Assembly: GCF_003436275.1 (NCBI RefSeq)
Contig: NZ_QSOP01000002.1
Coordinates: 62,001 to 126,000, forward strand
DNA: 64,000 nucleotides
Direction of reading: 5' to 3'
Source: Collinsella sp. TM09-10AT
Lineage (GTDB): Bacteria; Actinomycetota; Coriobacteriia; Coriobacteriales; Coriobacteriaceae
Shown: positions 7,792 to 16,138 of the stretch, piece by piece
How the letters are laid out: each line of letters opens with the position of its first letter
Numbering within the stretch: the stretch's first letter is position 1
Made by a program: the position numbers and the translations under genes
Notes under the pieces: generated by a model
Told to the model about the DNA's origin: nothing
The model's input: the letters and a program-made list of their open reading frames with translations, nothing else
Databases searched by the model: none

Positions 7792-8826
7792 ATGATTATC
7801 GATGCAAATTCCTACTGGTTCGACGAGCGCATCTTTCATGACGAGACGCTCTGCGAACAGTTTTTGGCCGAGGTGCCCCGCGCCTACGACACCGAAGGCT
7901 ATCTGACCGTGAATTCCGTCGGCAAGCGACAGATCGTGATCGAGATGCCCGCCGGTTCTCCGGGCCTTAATTACATCGAGGGCGACTACACCCTCGAGAA
8001 GCGCTTGGCCGATATGGATGAGGCGGGGGTCGACAAGGCGATCCTCAAGCTCCCCGGCTGCCACGAGTGGATGTCGCTCGAGATGTGTCGGCGCTTCAAC
8101 GACGGTATGGCCGCTGACGCGAAGGCGTCAAATGGCCGCCTGATTCCGCTTGTCGCTGTGCCACCCTTTGGCACCAAGGCAAATTTAGAGGAGCTCGACC
8201 GCAGGCTCGACGATGGTTTTGCGGGTGTGCAGCTCTGCGCTCACTACGGCAAGCGCTATCTCGACGACCGGGTTTTCTCGAGCTTCTTCGAGCACCTGAA
8301 CGAGCGCAACGTCACCGTTTACGTCCACCATGTTCCCGTACCGGTCGAGAACGAGTCGCTTCTCGCGTACGACAGCCTTCGCCGCTCTTATGGTCGCTGC
8401 GTCGACCAAACTACGGCGATCGGCCGCGAGATCTTTGGTGATTTCTTCGAGCGCTATCCTAATATCAAGATGGTCCACTCCATGCTCGGTGGCGCATACT
8501 TTGCGTTCAAGGAGATGCTGCTGCCTCACGGCCCCAAGCGCCCTGATGCCTCTGGACGTTTTCAGGTCGATACCGAGACCGTTTCCAAGCGCCTCGAGAA
8601 CAACATCTATTTCGACATGTCCCATGCCCAGCCTTGGGGCAAGGCACTCCTCGCCTGCGCGGTTAACGTGTTGGGTGCAGACCATATTGTTTTTGGCACG
8701 AGCTATCCGGTTAAACGCGAGTGGCTCACCGAGGGTGTCGCCTGCGTTCGTGCCGCGAGTCTGAGCAATGCAGACACAGATCTTGTGCTTGGCGGCACGG
8801 CGCAGCGACTGTACGGTGTCGAGTGA
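7792..8826 (+). CDS. Amidohydrolase-family (ACMSD-like) protein with altered metal site
   Basis: A 344-residue TIM-barrel protein of the amidohydrolase-2 group, whose members hydrolyse, decarboxylate or hydrate small carboxylates and lactones. The usual N-terminal HxH is missing: the strand reads MIIDANSYWF. Later His positions remain, in VYVHHVP near residue 184 and MVHSMLGG near residue 226, but the usual Asp of the last strand (GxDYP) is Ser in VFGTSYP near residue 303. The active site may thus be metal-free or rebuilt. It opens a four-gene plus-strand run; the next gene starts 25 bp after its stop. No signal peptide. Confidence 0.75.
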   Translation: MIIDANSYWFDERIFHDETLCEQFLAEVPRAYDTEGYLTVNSVGKRQIVIEMPAGSPGLNYIEGDYTLEKRLADMDEAGVDKAILKLPGCHEWMSLEMCRRFNDGMAADAKASNGRLIPLVAVPPFGTKANLEELDRRLDDGFAGVQLCAHYGKRYLDDRVFSSFFEHLNERNVTVYVHHVPVPVENESLLAYDSLRRSYGRCVDQTTAIGREIFGDFFERYPNIKMVHSMLGGAYFAFKEMLLPHGPKRPDASGRFQVDTETVSKRLENNIYFDMSHAQPWGKALLACAVNVLGADHIVFGTSYPVKREWLTEGVACVRAASLSNADTDLVLGGTAQRLYGVE

Positions 8827-8851
8827 GCGGCAATCAGAGGGGGTGTCTGCC

Positions 8852-10099
8852 ATGGACAAAGGAGAGATGAGGGCTGGGGCCGCCCGTGCGGCCATCGATC
8901 TTGGGGGCGTATTGCCGTTTGACGGTTTCGACGAACTCCGCCATGAGGTCTTTGCCCGTGCTCTTGTCATCGAGGGGGCGGGGCGACGCTCCTGCATTCT
9001 TTCGCTTGAGGTCACATCGATTGCTCCGGCTCTGCTCGCCGATCTGCGTGAGGTCGTCGAGGATGCCGCCGGCTGCAGTGGCGCTTACTCTTGGGTGGTT
9101 CCTACCCACACGTTTTCCATGCCTCACGTTCGCACTCCCGGGCATCTTGCCGATGCTGCTGCCCGCGATCGCAACGAGCGCTATCGCGCAGCGCTCATCG
9201 CCGCCGCCCGCACGGCTGTCGAGCGGGCTGTTGCGGGCATTCGCTCCGTCACACTCGCCACGGCGGAGGGCGACTGCCCCGTGAACGTTAATCGCGACAT
9301 CGAGACGCCGGCCGGCTGGTGGTTGGGCTCGAATCCCGAGGGGTTTGCCGACCACGCGATGCCCGTGCTCGCCATGAGGGATGCCGGGGGCGAGTACGTT
9401 GCCGTACTTGCGGCGGCGGACGTCCAGTCCTCCGTGCTCGACGGGTCGCGCGACTCCGAGGGGAGACGCGTGGCGAGCGGAGATCTCTTTGGTTTTGCCG
9501 CCATGTCACTCGAGCGTGAGCTGGGCGGCGTTGCCCTGTTGCTGCCGGGCGCCGCGGGCGACCAAGGTCCGGCGGAGCGCGCCATGAACGTCACGTTCGA
9601 TGCCGCCGGCGTGAAGCGGACGGTCGATGCCCATGAGGACGGATACCGCATGCTGCACCAGCAGGGGCAGGTCTTGGGCGATGCTTTGATTGAGGCTGCT
9701 CGCATGGCACGTGAGGATAGCGCTGCCGGCATCGATGCTCGCACGGTCGACGTCCTCCTGCCCGCTCAGACACGCGCCGATTTTTACTCTTTGGCTCCGC
9801 ATCGAACGTATGAGTTTCATGCTGCCGGTGAGCAGCACACGAGGGTCTATCTGCTTCGGCTGGGAAACGTCGAGCTTGTCGGCGTGCAGCCCGAGGTCTC
9901 GAGTACATTCGGCGCCACCGTGCGCGTCGCCCGGTCCGGCTCTGTGCTCTTTGCCACGCTCGTCAACGGCGGACAGAAATACCTACCGGCCCCCGACGCG
10001 TACGAAAAGATCACCTATGAGGCCATGAACTCTGGTTTTGCCGCCGGCTCCCATGAGCGCCTCGTCGATATCATCATTGCCGCCTTGAATGCGGCGTAA
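8852..10099 (+). CDS. Neutral ceramidase-like amide hydrolase, first of a pair
   Basis: A 415-residue protein resembling the N-terminal domain of neutral/alkaline non-lysosomal ceramidases, zinc amidases. Landmarks in family order are an N-terminal GAARAAIDLGG region, PTHTFSMPH near residue 87 (family SATHTHS, zinc His), LLPGAAGDQGP near residue 230 (family QGAAGD) and a C-terminal KYLPAPDAYEKITYEAMNSG matching the family's YxP-x-AY-x-YE segment. No signal peptide, so it should act in the cytoplasm, unlike true secreted ceramidases. The ATG at 8852 follows AGAGGGGG; earlier in-frame starts overlap the previous gene. Ceramide is only the family label; the substrate here is unknown. Confidence 0.72.
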   Translation: MDKGEMRAGAARAAIDLGGVLPFDGFDELRHEVFARALVIEGAGRRSCILSLEVTSIAPALLADLREVVEDAAGCSGAYSWVVPTHTFSMPHVRTPGHLADAAARDRNERYRAALIAAARTAVERAVAGIRSVTLATAEGDCPVNVNRDIETPAGWWLGSNPEGFADHAMPVLAMRDAGGEYVAVLAAADVQSSVLDGSRDSEGRRVASGDLFGFAAMSLERELGGVALLLPGAAGDQGPAERAMNVTFDAAGVKRTVDAHEDGYRMLHQQGQVLGDALIEAARMAREDSAAGIDARTVDVLLPAQTRADFYSLAPHRTYEFHAAGEQHTRVYLLRLGNVELVGVQPEVSSTFGATVRVARSGSVLFATLVNGGQKYLPAPDAYEKITYEAMNSGFAAGSHERLVDIIIAALNAA

Positions 10100-10117
10100 C
10101 ACAGAAGGAGAACGTGC

Positions 10118-11236
10118 ATGAACATTGGACACGCGCGCCGCAAAATCACCCCACAGGGCGACATCTACCTGATTGGCTATCGCAATCTTCCCAACCGCCT
10201 GGAGCCTGCGACGGGCATCCATGACGACGTCTACGCCAACGCCATTCTCTTCCAGCAAGGCGAACGCGAGGTGTTTCTCTTTAATGCCGATGTCCTCGAG
10301 TTCGAGGAAAGCATGGCCGAGGAAGTCAAGACAATGCTCGCCGAGCGCTACGGCATTGACCGTGATTGCGTCCTGCTCTCGGCGACGCACGACCATACTT
10401 CAATCGTCGCTTACCACCGCAGCTGGTGGACGGGAAAATTCGACGAGAACTACTATCGCTGGCTCCTCGATACCATTTGCCAATGCTTTGAGGAGTGCCG
10501 CGCCAATGCACAGCCCGCGATTTGCCGCCTGGGCAAGCAGGTCGTCACCGGTTTCTATGACAACCGCATCATCCCAGGCGAACTCGCCGACAATGAGGTC
10601 ATTGTCGTTTCGTTCTTCGATACCGAAGGCAAGCCATTTGCGGGCTTTGTGAACTGGGCGGTGCATTCCGCTTGCGTCGGGCCCGATTGTACGGAGCTCA
10701 CGAGTGAGCTTGCCGGCCTTACCGGTAAAAAGCTCGCCCCGAGCCTCGGGTACTATCCTGCCATGGTCGTGGGCGCTGCTGGCGACTGCAGCGATCGCAA
10801 TTTTCGCCAAGGTCGTGGCATCCCCGAGGTCGAGCGCGTGTCGACCGGTCTTGCCGAGGCGATTTCCCAAATCAAGCTCGATCGCGAGGTTAAACTCGAC
10901 CGTATCGAGCCCCAGACGTTCTATCACACCGTCGCCCATGACGATTTTTCGCTCACGCTCAAGTGCGCCGTTATCAGCTTGGGTGGTATGCACCTCTTTG
11001 TGTTTCCGAGCGAGCTCGGCAGCGACCTTGGCGTTCGCATGAAGCGCGAATGTCCGGTTGAGGGGATTGTCTGCGGTTATACCAACGGCTATTACGAGTA
11101 CTTCCTTCCGGCGCGTGAATACGGCCTCTCCTTTGAGACCGAACGTACCCAGATTCCCCAAGGCGAACCGGAGCGCCTATGCGATAAGTTCTGTCAAACC
11201 GCGCGCCTTCTCGGCGCGCCAGATTCGCGCCTGTAG
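10118..11236 (+). CDS. Neutral ceramidase-like amide hydrolase, second of a pair
   Basis: A 372-residue relative of the preceding protein and the better match to the family. It opens with GHARRKITPQGD, then shows LLSATHDHTS near residue 88 (zinc His), GFVNWAVHSACVGPD near residue 176 (second His), MVVGAAGDCSDRNF near residue 217, and YTNGYYEYFLPAREY near residue 325. Cytoplasmic by lack of a signal. It starts 18 bp after the upstream gene behind AGAAGGAGA and is followed by a PTS permease, which suggests that an imported, phosphorylated amide or lactam of a sugar is opened here. That role is inferred. Confidence 0.78.
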   Translation: MNIGHARRKITPQGDIYLIGYRNLPNRLEPATGIHDDVYANAILFQQGEREVFLFNADVLEFEESMAEEVKTMLAERYGIDRDCVLLSATHDHTSIVAYHRSWWTGKFDENYYRWLLDTICQCFEECRANAQPAICRLGKQVVTGFYDNRIIPGELADNEVIVVSFFDTEGKPFAGFVNWAVHSACVGPDCTELTSELAGLTGKKLAPSLGYYPAMVVGAAGDCSDRNFRQGRGIPEVERVSTGLAEAISQIKLDREVKLDRIEPQTFYHTVAHDDFSLTLKCAVISLGGMHLFVFPSELGSDLGVRMKRECPVEGIVCGYTNGYYEYFLPAREYGLSFETERTQIPQGEPERLCDKFCQTARLLGAPDSRL

Positions 11237-11245
11237 TTTTGCCGC

Positions 11246-11278
11246 CACGGCATGGGACCCATGAGGGTCGCGGCCGTG
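11246..11278 (+). other. Hairpin in the gap before the PTS gene
   Basis: CACGGC pairs with GCCGTG outside and GACCC with GGGTC inside, separated by an internal loop. No clean T-run follows. It may reduce transcription into the PTS gene or stabilise the upstream message. Confidence 0.35.
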
Positions 11279-11429
11279 TGATCGGCGTTCTTATTTCCCT
11301 TGTTATCTCCCATCCCGGACGTATATGCGCCCGCGGATTTTAAAGGGGAGGCGGGTTCTGTGGCTCCCCACGTCGACTACGGGGGTCTGGAATCAATGCC
11401 ATGCCCCGCTCAGAAAAAGGAGGAATACC

Positions 11430-12872
11430 ATGAAATACCAGCAGCTTTGCGATGGAATCATCGCAAAGGTCGGTGGCCGAGACAATGTGCTGGACGTGAG
11501 TCACTGCATTACGCGTCTCCGCTTTCACCTCAAGGACGAATCGCTCGCCCAGACCGATGAGCTCAAGGCCATGAAGGGTGTCGTTGACGTCATCCAGGCC
11601 GGTGGACAGTATCAGGTCGTAATCGGTGCCACCGTCGAGTCCGTCTACAATGAACTCGTTCAGATCGGCGGGTTCGACGCCAAGCCCGCGCTTGATATCG
11701 ATGAGGGCGACAATGTCAAGAAGGGCGATCCGTTCTCGCGCCTACTCGCCATCATTTCCGAGATCCTGCAACCGGTTCTTGGCGTGCTTATGGTCGGTGG
11801 CTTCATCAAGTCGATGCTCGCCCTCTGCACGGTTGCCGGTTGGCTCGCCAAGGACAGCAATACCTATGTGACGCTCTCGGCAATCGGAGATTCGGTCTTC
11901 TATTACTTCCCGCTTATCATCGGCTGGACGGCTGCCAAGAAGTTCGGACTTAAGCCCGTTATGGGTATGGCCCTCGGCGGCATCCTCGTCTACCCGACGC
12001 TCGTTGCCCTTATGGGTGGAGACCCGCTTTACACGCTCGGCACCGGTACGGTCCTTGAGTCCAATGTCTACGGTGATATCTTTGGCATCCCGTTGATTAT
12101 GCAGAACTATTCATCGACGATTCTGCCTGCGATTTTCATCGTCTGGATCGCCTCGAAGGTGCACAAATTCCTTTCTGGCGCACTGCCCGCGCTTGTGAGC
12201 TCGTTCTTCTCCAACATTTTGACGCTTCTCATTTGCGGCATCCTGGGCCTGCTTGTGGTCGGTCCGGTCATGACGGTCCTCTCCAACATCGTTGCCCAAA
12301 TCATCCTGGCGCTCATCAACTTCCAGCCCGCCATCGCCGGTTTTGTCATCGGCACGTTCTGGAGCCTGCTCGTCATGTTCGGTCTGCACTGGGGCGTCAT
12401 TCCGCTGTGGTTCATCGATGTCGCAACCTACGGCTATGACCTCATCAACCCTCTCGTATACGCAGGTGGGTGCGCCATCGCCGGTGCCGTGCTCGGCATG
12501 ATCATTCGAACCAAGGATTCCGAGGAAAACGCTGTCATCAACATCCCTGCTCTCGTCTCGTCGATCTTCGGCGTCAACGAGCCCGCGCTTTACGCCATCC
12601 TGCTGCCGCGTAAGCGTCTCATGTGGGCGACCTTCATTTCCGCCGGTGTCGGCGGCGCCATTGCCGGCCTTATGGGTGCCAAGCTCTATGCCTTCGGTGC
12701 CTCCGGTCCGCTCGGCTTCCCGAGCTTTATCAACCCCGCTGGCATCGATTCGGGCTTTATCGGTCTTGTCATCTCCGGTCTGGTCGCCTTTATTTTGGCG
12801 CTTATCGCCGCTATGGTGATCGGCACCAAGAAGGACGAGGGCGGTCAGACCCTCAACATCTCGGTGGACTAG
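11430..12872 (+). CDS. PTS EIIBC permease, beta-glucoside/sucrose type
   Basis: A 480-residue PTS sugar permease of the glucose superfamily. Residues 1-85 are the EIIB domain, with the phosphorylated Cys26 in VSHCITRLRF. From residue 105 onward EIIC spans the membrane about ten times and includes the substrate-loop signature FGVNEPALYAILLP near residue 375. There is no EIIA domain, so EIIA must come from another protein. The ATG follows AAAGGAGG. Its place after the amidohydrolase and two ceramidase-like genes implies one catabolic unit. The sugar cannot be told from sequence. Confidence 0.9.
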   Translation: MKYQQLCDGIIAKVGGRDNVLDVSHCITRLRFHLKDESLAQTDELKAMKGVVDVIQAGGQYQVVIGATVESVYNELVQIGGFDAKPALDIDEGDNVKKGDPFSRLLAIISEILQPVLGVLMVGGFIKSMLALCTVAGWLAKDSNTYVTLSAIGDSVFYYFPLIIGWTAAKKFGLKPVMGMALGGILVYPTLVALMGGDPLYTLGTGTVLESNVYGDIFGIPLIMQNYSSTILPAIFIVWIASKVHKFLSGALPALVSSFFSNILTLLICGILGLLVVGPVMTVLSNIVAQIILALINFQPAIAGFVIGTFWSLLVMFGLHWGVIPLWFIDVATYGYDLINPLVYAGGCAIAGAVLGMIIRTKDSEENAVINIPALVSSIFGVNEPALYAILLPRKRLMWATFISAGVGGAIAGLMGAKLYAFGASGPLGFPSFINPAGIDSGFIGLVISGLVAFILALIAAMVIGTKKDEGGQTLNISVD

Positions 12873-12893
12873 TCCATCTACCCGCTTTGATTT

Positions 12894-12933
12894 AAAAGGC
12901 CTCGGACGGCAGCTGTGCTGTCCGGGGCCTTTT
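12894..12933. terminator. Bidirectional terminator after the PTS gene
   Basis: AAAAGGCC..CGGAC..GCAG pairs imperfectly with its partner ending GGCCTTTT, between the convergent PTS and LysR genes. Confidence 0.85.
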
Positions 12934-12995
12934 GCGTTTTGTACCGTTGCCGGTTGGTTTGTGGGGCATCTCAAAAGTGGCGGTGTGTGCTGGGA

Positions 12996-13919
12996 TTACG
13001 ACGACTGCGGCGCTTCGGAGGTCATGCGGCCGCCCTGTAGAAGCTGGCGATAGGGGAGAAAGCCGATAAACGAGACGACGGCTTGCGAGTACGCAGCGCT
13101 CCGTTTGAGGTAGAGCCTGACCTCGGAGGTCGTTGCAGGCTCGAGCGGCACGAGGGCCACCTTGCCGCCGGCGAGTGATTCGGCAGGCTTGCGCATGAGC
13201 AGCGAGACGCCGGCATCGCGCGCGACAAGCGAGATGATGTTTTCTGCCCGTTTGCCGGTAAACGTGACACGTGGGCTGAATCCTGCCTTGCGGCAAAGGG
13301 AGAGGGTGAGTTCGCTCACGAACGAGCCTTGGGGAAGCATAAGGAAATTCTCATCGATAAGGTCGTCGATCTCGATGGCGTTGCGCTTGGCGAGTGGATG
13401 GTCGAGCGGGATAACGGCCACGAGCCGGTCGGTTGTAAAGGGGATTTTTTTAAACTCCGGCTCGATGGCGCCGCCGTCGCGGATGAAGGCGAGGTCGATG
13501 TCCTCGCGCAAGAGCATCTGCTTGAGTGCGCTGCCTTCGCCCTCGATGAGCTCAACGGAATACGAGGGGTTCGCCTGCTGGAAATCGATGACGGCGTCCG
13601 TGATTCCATAGGGAGCCATGATGGGGATGGAGCCCACGGTGATGCGTTCGAGTGGTTCATCTGCGGCTATCTGGATGGCAGCGAGATAGCGATGCTGGAG
13701 CGTCGCTATCTTTTGTGCATAGGGGAGGAGCACTTCGCCTTGCGCGGTGAGCGTAACGTGGCGTTGACTCCGATCGATGAGATTACAGCCGAGCTCGCGC
13801 TCCATTGCCATAATGTGCTTGGAGAGAGTCGACTGCGACATGAAGAGCAGCTCCGCCGCATCGAGAAACGTACGCGACTGCGCCAAGATGGCGAACTCAC
13901 CAAAACGGCTGATATCCAT
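12996..13919 (-). CDS. LysR-family transcriptional regulator
   Basis: A 307-residue LysR-type protein: HTH in residues about 2-60 (FLDAAELLFMSQSTLSKHI), effector domain from about residue 90 to 295. The ATG follows GGAGG. It lies convergent to the hydrolase/PTS operon and 36 bp downstream of the deformylase gene on the same strand, so it may share that transcript. The adjacent operon is its most likely target, through the dyad at 7694-7710. Confidence 0.88.
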   Translation of the reverse strand: MDISRFGEFAILAQSRTFLDAAELLFMSQSTLSKHIMAMERELGCNLIDRSQRHVTLTAQGEVLLPYAQKIATLQHRYLAAIQIAADEPLERITVGSIPIMAPYGITDAVIDFQQANPSYSVELIEGEGSALKQMLLREDIDLAFIRDGGAIEPEFKKIPFTTDRLVAVIPLDHPLAKRNAIEIDDLIDENFLMLPQGSFVSELTLSLCRKAGFSPRVTFTGKRAENIISLVARDAGVSLLMRKPAESLAGGKVALVPLEPATTSEVRLYLKRSAAYSQAVVSFIGFLPYRQLLQGGRMTSEAPQSS

Positions 13920-13955
13920 AGGGTAGCCTCCGGTTCCCTCATGTCGGCAAGTAAC

Positions 13956-14366
13956 CTAGATCACGATTCCTTGGCAGTGGTCGATTTCGTGTTGGATGAT
14001 CTCGGCGGTGTAGCCCGAGAAGTTTTTGATGCGGTGGACGAAGTTCTCGTCCAGATACTCAACCTTAATGCGGCGATAGCGGGTACAGGGACGCTCGCCG
14101 ATCAGCGAGAGGCATCCTTCGCTCGTCTGGTAGGCATTGACCTGCTCAAGAATCTGCGGGTTGTACATAAGCAGCGATTTGCTGCCGTCCTTTACGCAGA
14201 TGATGCGTTTGCGCACGCCAATCATATTGGCGGCGAGCCCCACGCACTCGTGCTCATGCTCATGGAGCGTATCCAGGAGGTCCTGCCCGGTCGCGGCATC
14301 GTCGGGTCCCGCGTCTTCGGAAGGCAGGCGCAAAAAGAACTCGGATTTCATGATGGGCTTAATCAT
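13956..14366 (-). CDS. def: Peptide deformylase, short form
   Basis: A 136-residue deformylase with all three motifs intact: GLAANMIG near residue 43, EGCLS near residue 83 and QHEIDHCQG near residue 125. It removes the N-formyl group from new proteins. It is shorter than classical enzymes because it stops right after motif 3. The ATG at 14366 follows AGGAG; the frame is open upstream, but a second in-frame ATG at 14389 adds only eight residues. It pairs with the Glu-less homologue at 9-428. Confidence 0.88.
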   Translation of the reverse strand: MIKPIMKSEFFLRLPSEDAGPDDAATGQDLLDTLHEHEHECVGLAANMIGVRKRIICVKDGSKSLLMYNPQILEQVNAYQTSEGCLSLIGERPCTRYRRIKVEYLDENFVHRIKNFSGYTAEIIQHEIDHCQGIVI

Positions 14367-14465
14367 GGAGGGCTCCTCATGTCTCATGCTTTCGTGGACT
14401 TTCAATAATAGCGCGGAAGGAAAGCTGCGCGTTCGCGTTACAATCTTTCGACGTTGGACCATGTT

Positions 14466-14524
14466 GCCAGACTCGTCGCGTGCGGCGTCTGGCGTAAGTC
14501 TAGGGCTCATCCTCGCCCTGGACT
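14466..14524 (+). other. Two consecutive hairpins in the leader of the MFS gene
   Basis: GCCAGAC (14466-14472) pairs with GTCTGGC (14487-14493), and AGTC-t-AGGGC (14497-14506) with GCCCT-g-GACT (14515-14524). Both lie in the leader of the downstream efflux gene. The arrangement suggests RNA-level control, but the ACGR loops of the guanidine-II riboswitch are absent. Confidence 0.4.
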
Positions 14525-14570
14525 GTTCCTCTGGGGCGATACGACTGTCGTTCCAAGAGGAAGGAAATGC

Positions 14571-15986
14571 GTGGGGAACAAATCTCAGCAACAAGTTAGG
14601 ACAACGCCATCGGGCACTTCGGCGTTTCTCATCGTTATGTATATCGCAGCCTTTGTTGCCGCGTTTAACGAGAACATCATTAACGTGGCGTTGCACGACA
14701 TCATGGCGGCCTTTTCGGTGAGTGCCACCACGGCGCAGTGGCTTGTTTCGGGCTACATGATCGTGACGTCGATCTTTACGGCCATCATGGCCTTTCTTTC
14801 CGGTCGTTTCTCGACGCGCAGGCTGCTGTTTTTCGCATGCGGATGCATGGTCGCCGGAGAAGTCCTGTGCCTGGTCGCCCCAACGTTTACCGTCTTGCTG
14901 CCAAGTCGCATTTTGCAGGCTGCGGGATCGGGCATCTTGTTTCCGCTCATGATGAATGTGGTGCTGTCTTGCGCTCCGCGCGAGAAGCTCGGTCTGTATC
15001 TGAGTCTGGGCGGTGCCTGCATTACGCTGGGGCCGGCGTTTGGACCTGTGATCAGTGGTCTTATGTGCACGTTGTTTGGCTGGAGGGCGGTGTTCGTAGT
15101 GCCGCTGGTGGGCGGTGTCGTGGTCGCCGCGGCGGCAGCAAAGCTCGTTCGAAATGTTGGAGAGCGCTCGAACACTAAGCTTGATATTCTGTCGGTTATT
15201 TTGCTCGCCGCCGGCATTACGGCGTTCGTGTATTCCGTAGGAGAGTTCTCGACCAATCTGATTGCCGGTATCGTGGCGCTCTTCGCCGCCATTGTGCTGC
15301 TCGGCCTGTTTGCGGCCCGCCAGCTCAAGCTCGAGCATCCGGTGCTTAACGTGCGCCCCATGGCGAGCGTTCGTTTTTGGCCTGCGTGCCTGCTTGTGGT
15401 GGTGTCGATGATGACGACGTTCTCGATGAGCGTTTTGTTGCCGCTCTATTTTGAGGGCGCATACGGCATGACCGCGCTTGTTGCGGGCTTGCTCATTATG
15501 CCGGCGATTGCCTGCAACGCCGTGACCTCGATTGTGGGCGGACGCGTGATGGACGCCCGTGGCGCATGGCCGCTGCTGCCGGTCGGCTTTGCCTTGATTG
15601 CCGTGGGGCAGACCGCAATCTCGATGACTGCGGCAAGCATGAACATTGGCGTTGTCGTTGCACTGACCGTTGTGGTGTATGCCGGCGTCGGTTTGGTGCT
15701 GAGCCCCTCGCAGACGGCCGGCTTGGAGACGCTACCCGCTGCCGAGCATCCCCACGGAACGGCGCTGCTCAACACGTGGAACATGATCGCCGCCTCGTTT
15801 GGCCCGTCGCTGTTTATCGGCCTGCTTTCGAGTTCTGCAGCGGCTGCCGGTGCCGCCAGCGTCGTGACGGACGTTGCTCAGGCGATTGGATTTGCGGCTG
15901 CCGTGCGCGTGGCGGCTGCGATTGCCGTTGTCAGGTTCGCGGTGTCGGTTGTGTACGCTCGCAGCGAGTCGTACATGTCGCATTAA
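14571..15986 (+). CDS. MFS efflux transporter, DHA2 (EmrB/QacA) type
   Basis: A 471-residue multidrug-type exporter with about fourteen membrane segments. Family marks are NIINVALHDI in segment 1, the WLVSGYMIV stretch, the loop SGRFSTRRL between segments 2 and 3, and GPAFGPVISG in segment 5 (motif C of drug/proton antiporters). I prefer the GTG at 14571, which follows AAGAGGAAGGA, to an upstream in-frame ATG that would add a non-hydrophobic leader. Divergent from the deformylase gene. Substrate unknown. Confidence 0.87.
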   Translation: MGNKSQQQVRTTPSGTSAFLIVMYIAAFVAAFNENIINVALHDIMAAFSVSATTAQWLVSGYMIVTSIFTAIMAFLSGRFSTRRLLFFACGCMVAGEVLCLVAPTFTVLLPSRILQAAGSGILFPLMMNVVLSCAPREKLGLYLSLGGACITLGPAFGPVISGLMCTLFGWRAVFVVPLVGGVVVAAAAAKLVRNVGERSNTKLDILSVILLAAGITAFVYSVGEFSTNLIAGIVALFAAIVLLGLFAARQLKLEHPVLNVRPMASVRFWPACLLVVVSMMTTFSMSVLLPLYFEGAYGMTALVAGLLIMPAIACNAVTSIVGGRVMDARGAWPLLPVGFALIAVGQTAISMTAASMNIGVVVALTVVVYAGVGLVLSPSQTAGLETLPAAEHPHGTALLNTWNMIAASFGPSLFIGLLSSSAAAAGAASVVTDVAQAIGFAAAVRVAAAIAVVRFAVSVVYARSESYMSH

Positions 15987-16138
15987 TGTGTGCACATAGA
16001 TTCTGCAGCTAGATTGGATGGCGACACCATAAACTAATTGACGTTTTGCCGAGAGGCATGAATGTTTAAAGCGCAAAGAGTGCGCGACGGGCCCCGCGAA
16101 TGGGGCGATGATGCCCGAGAGGGCCAAGAAGGAGTCTC

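Noticed and set aside
14466..14524. Guanidine-II (mini-ykkC) riboswitch before the MFS gene
   Set aside because: Two hairpins are present, but neither loop has the required ACGR.
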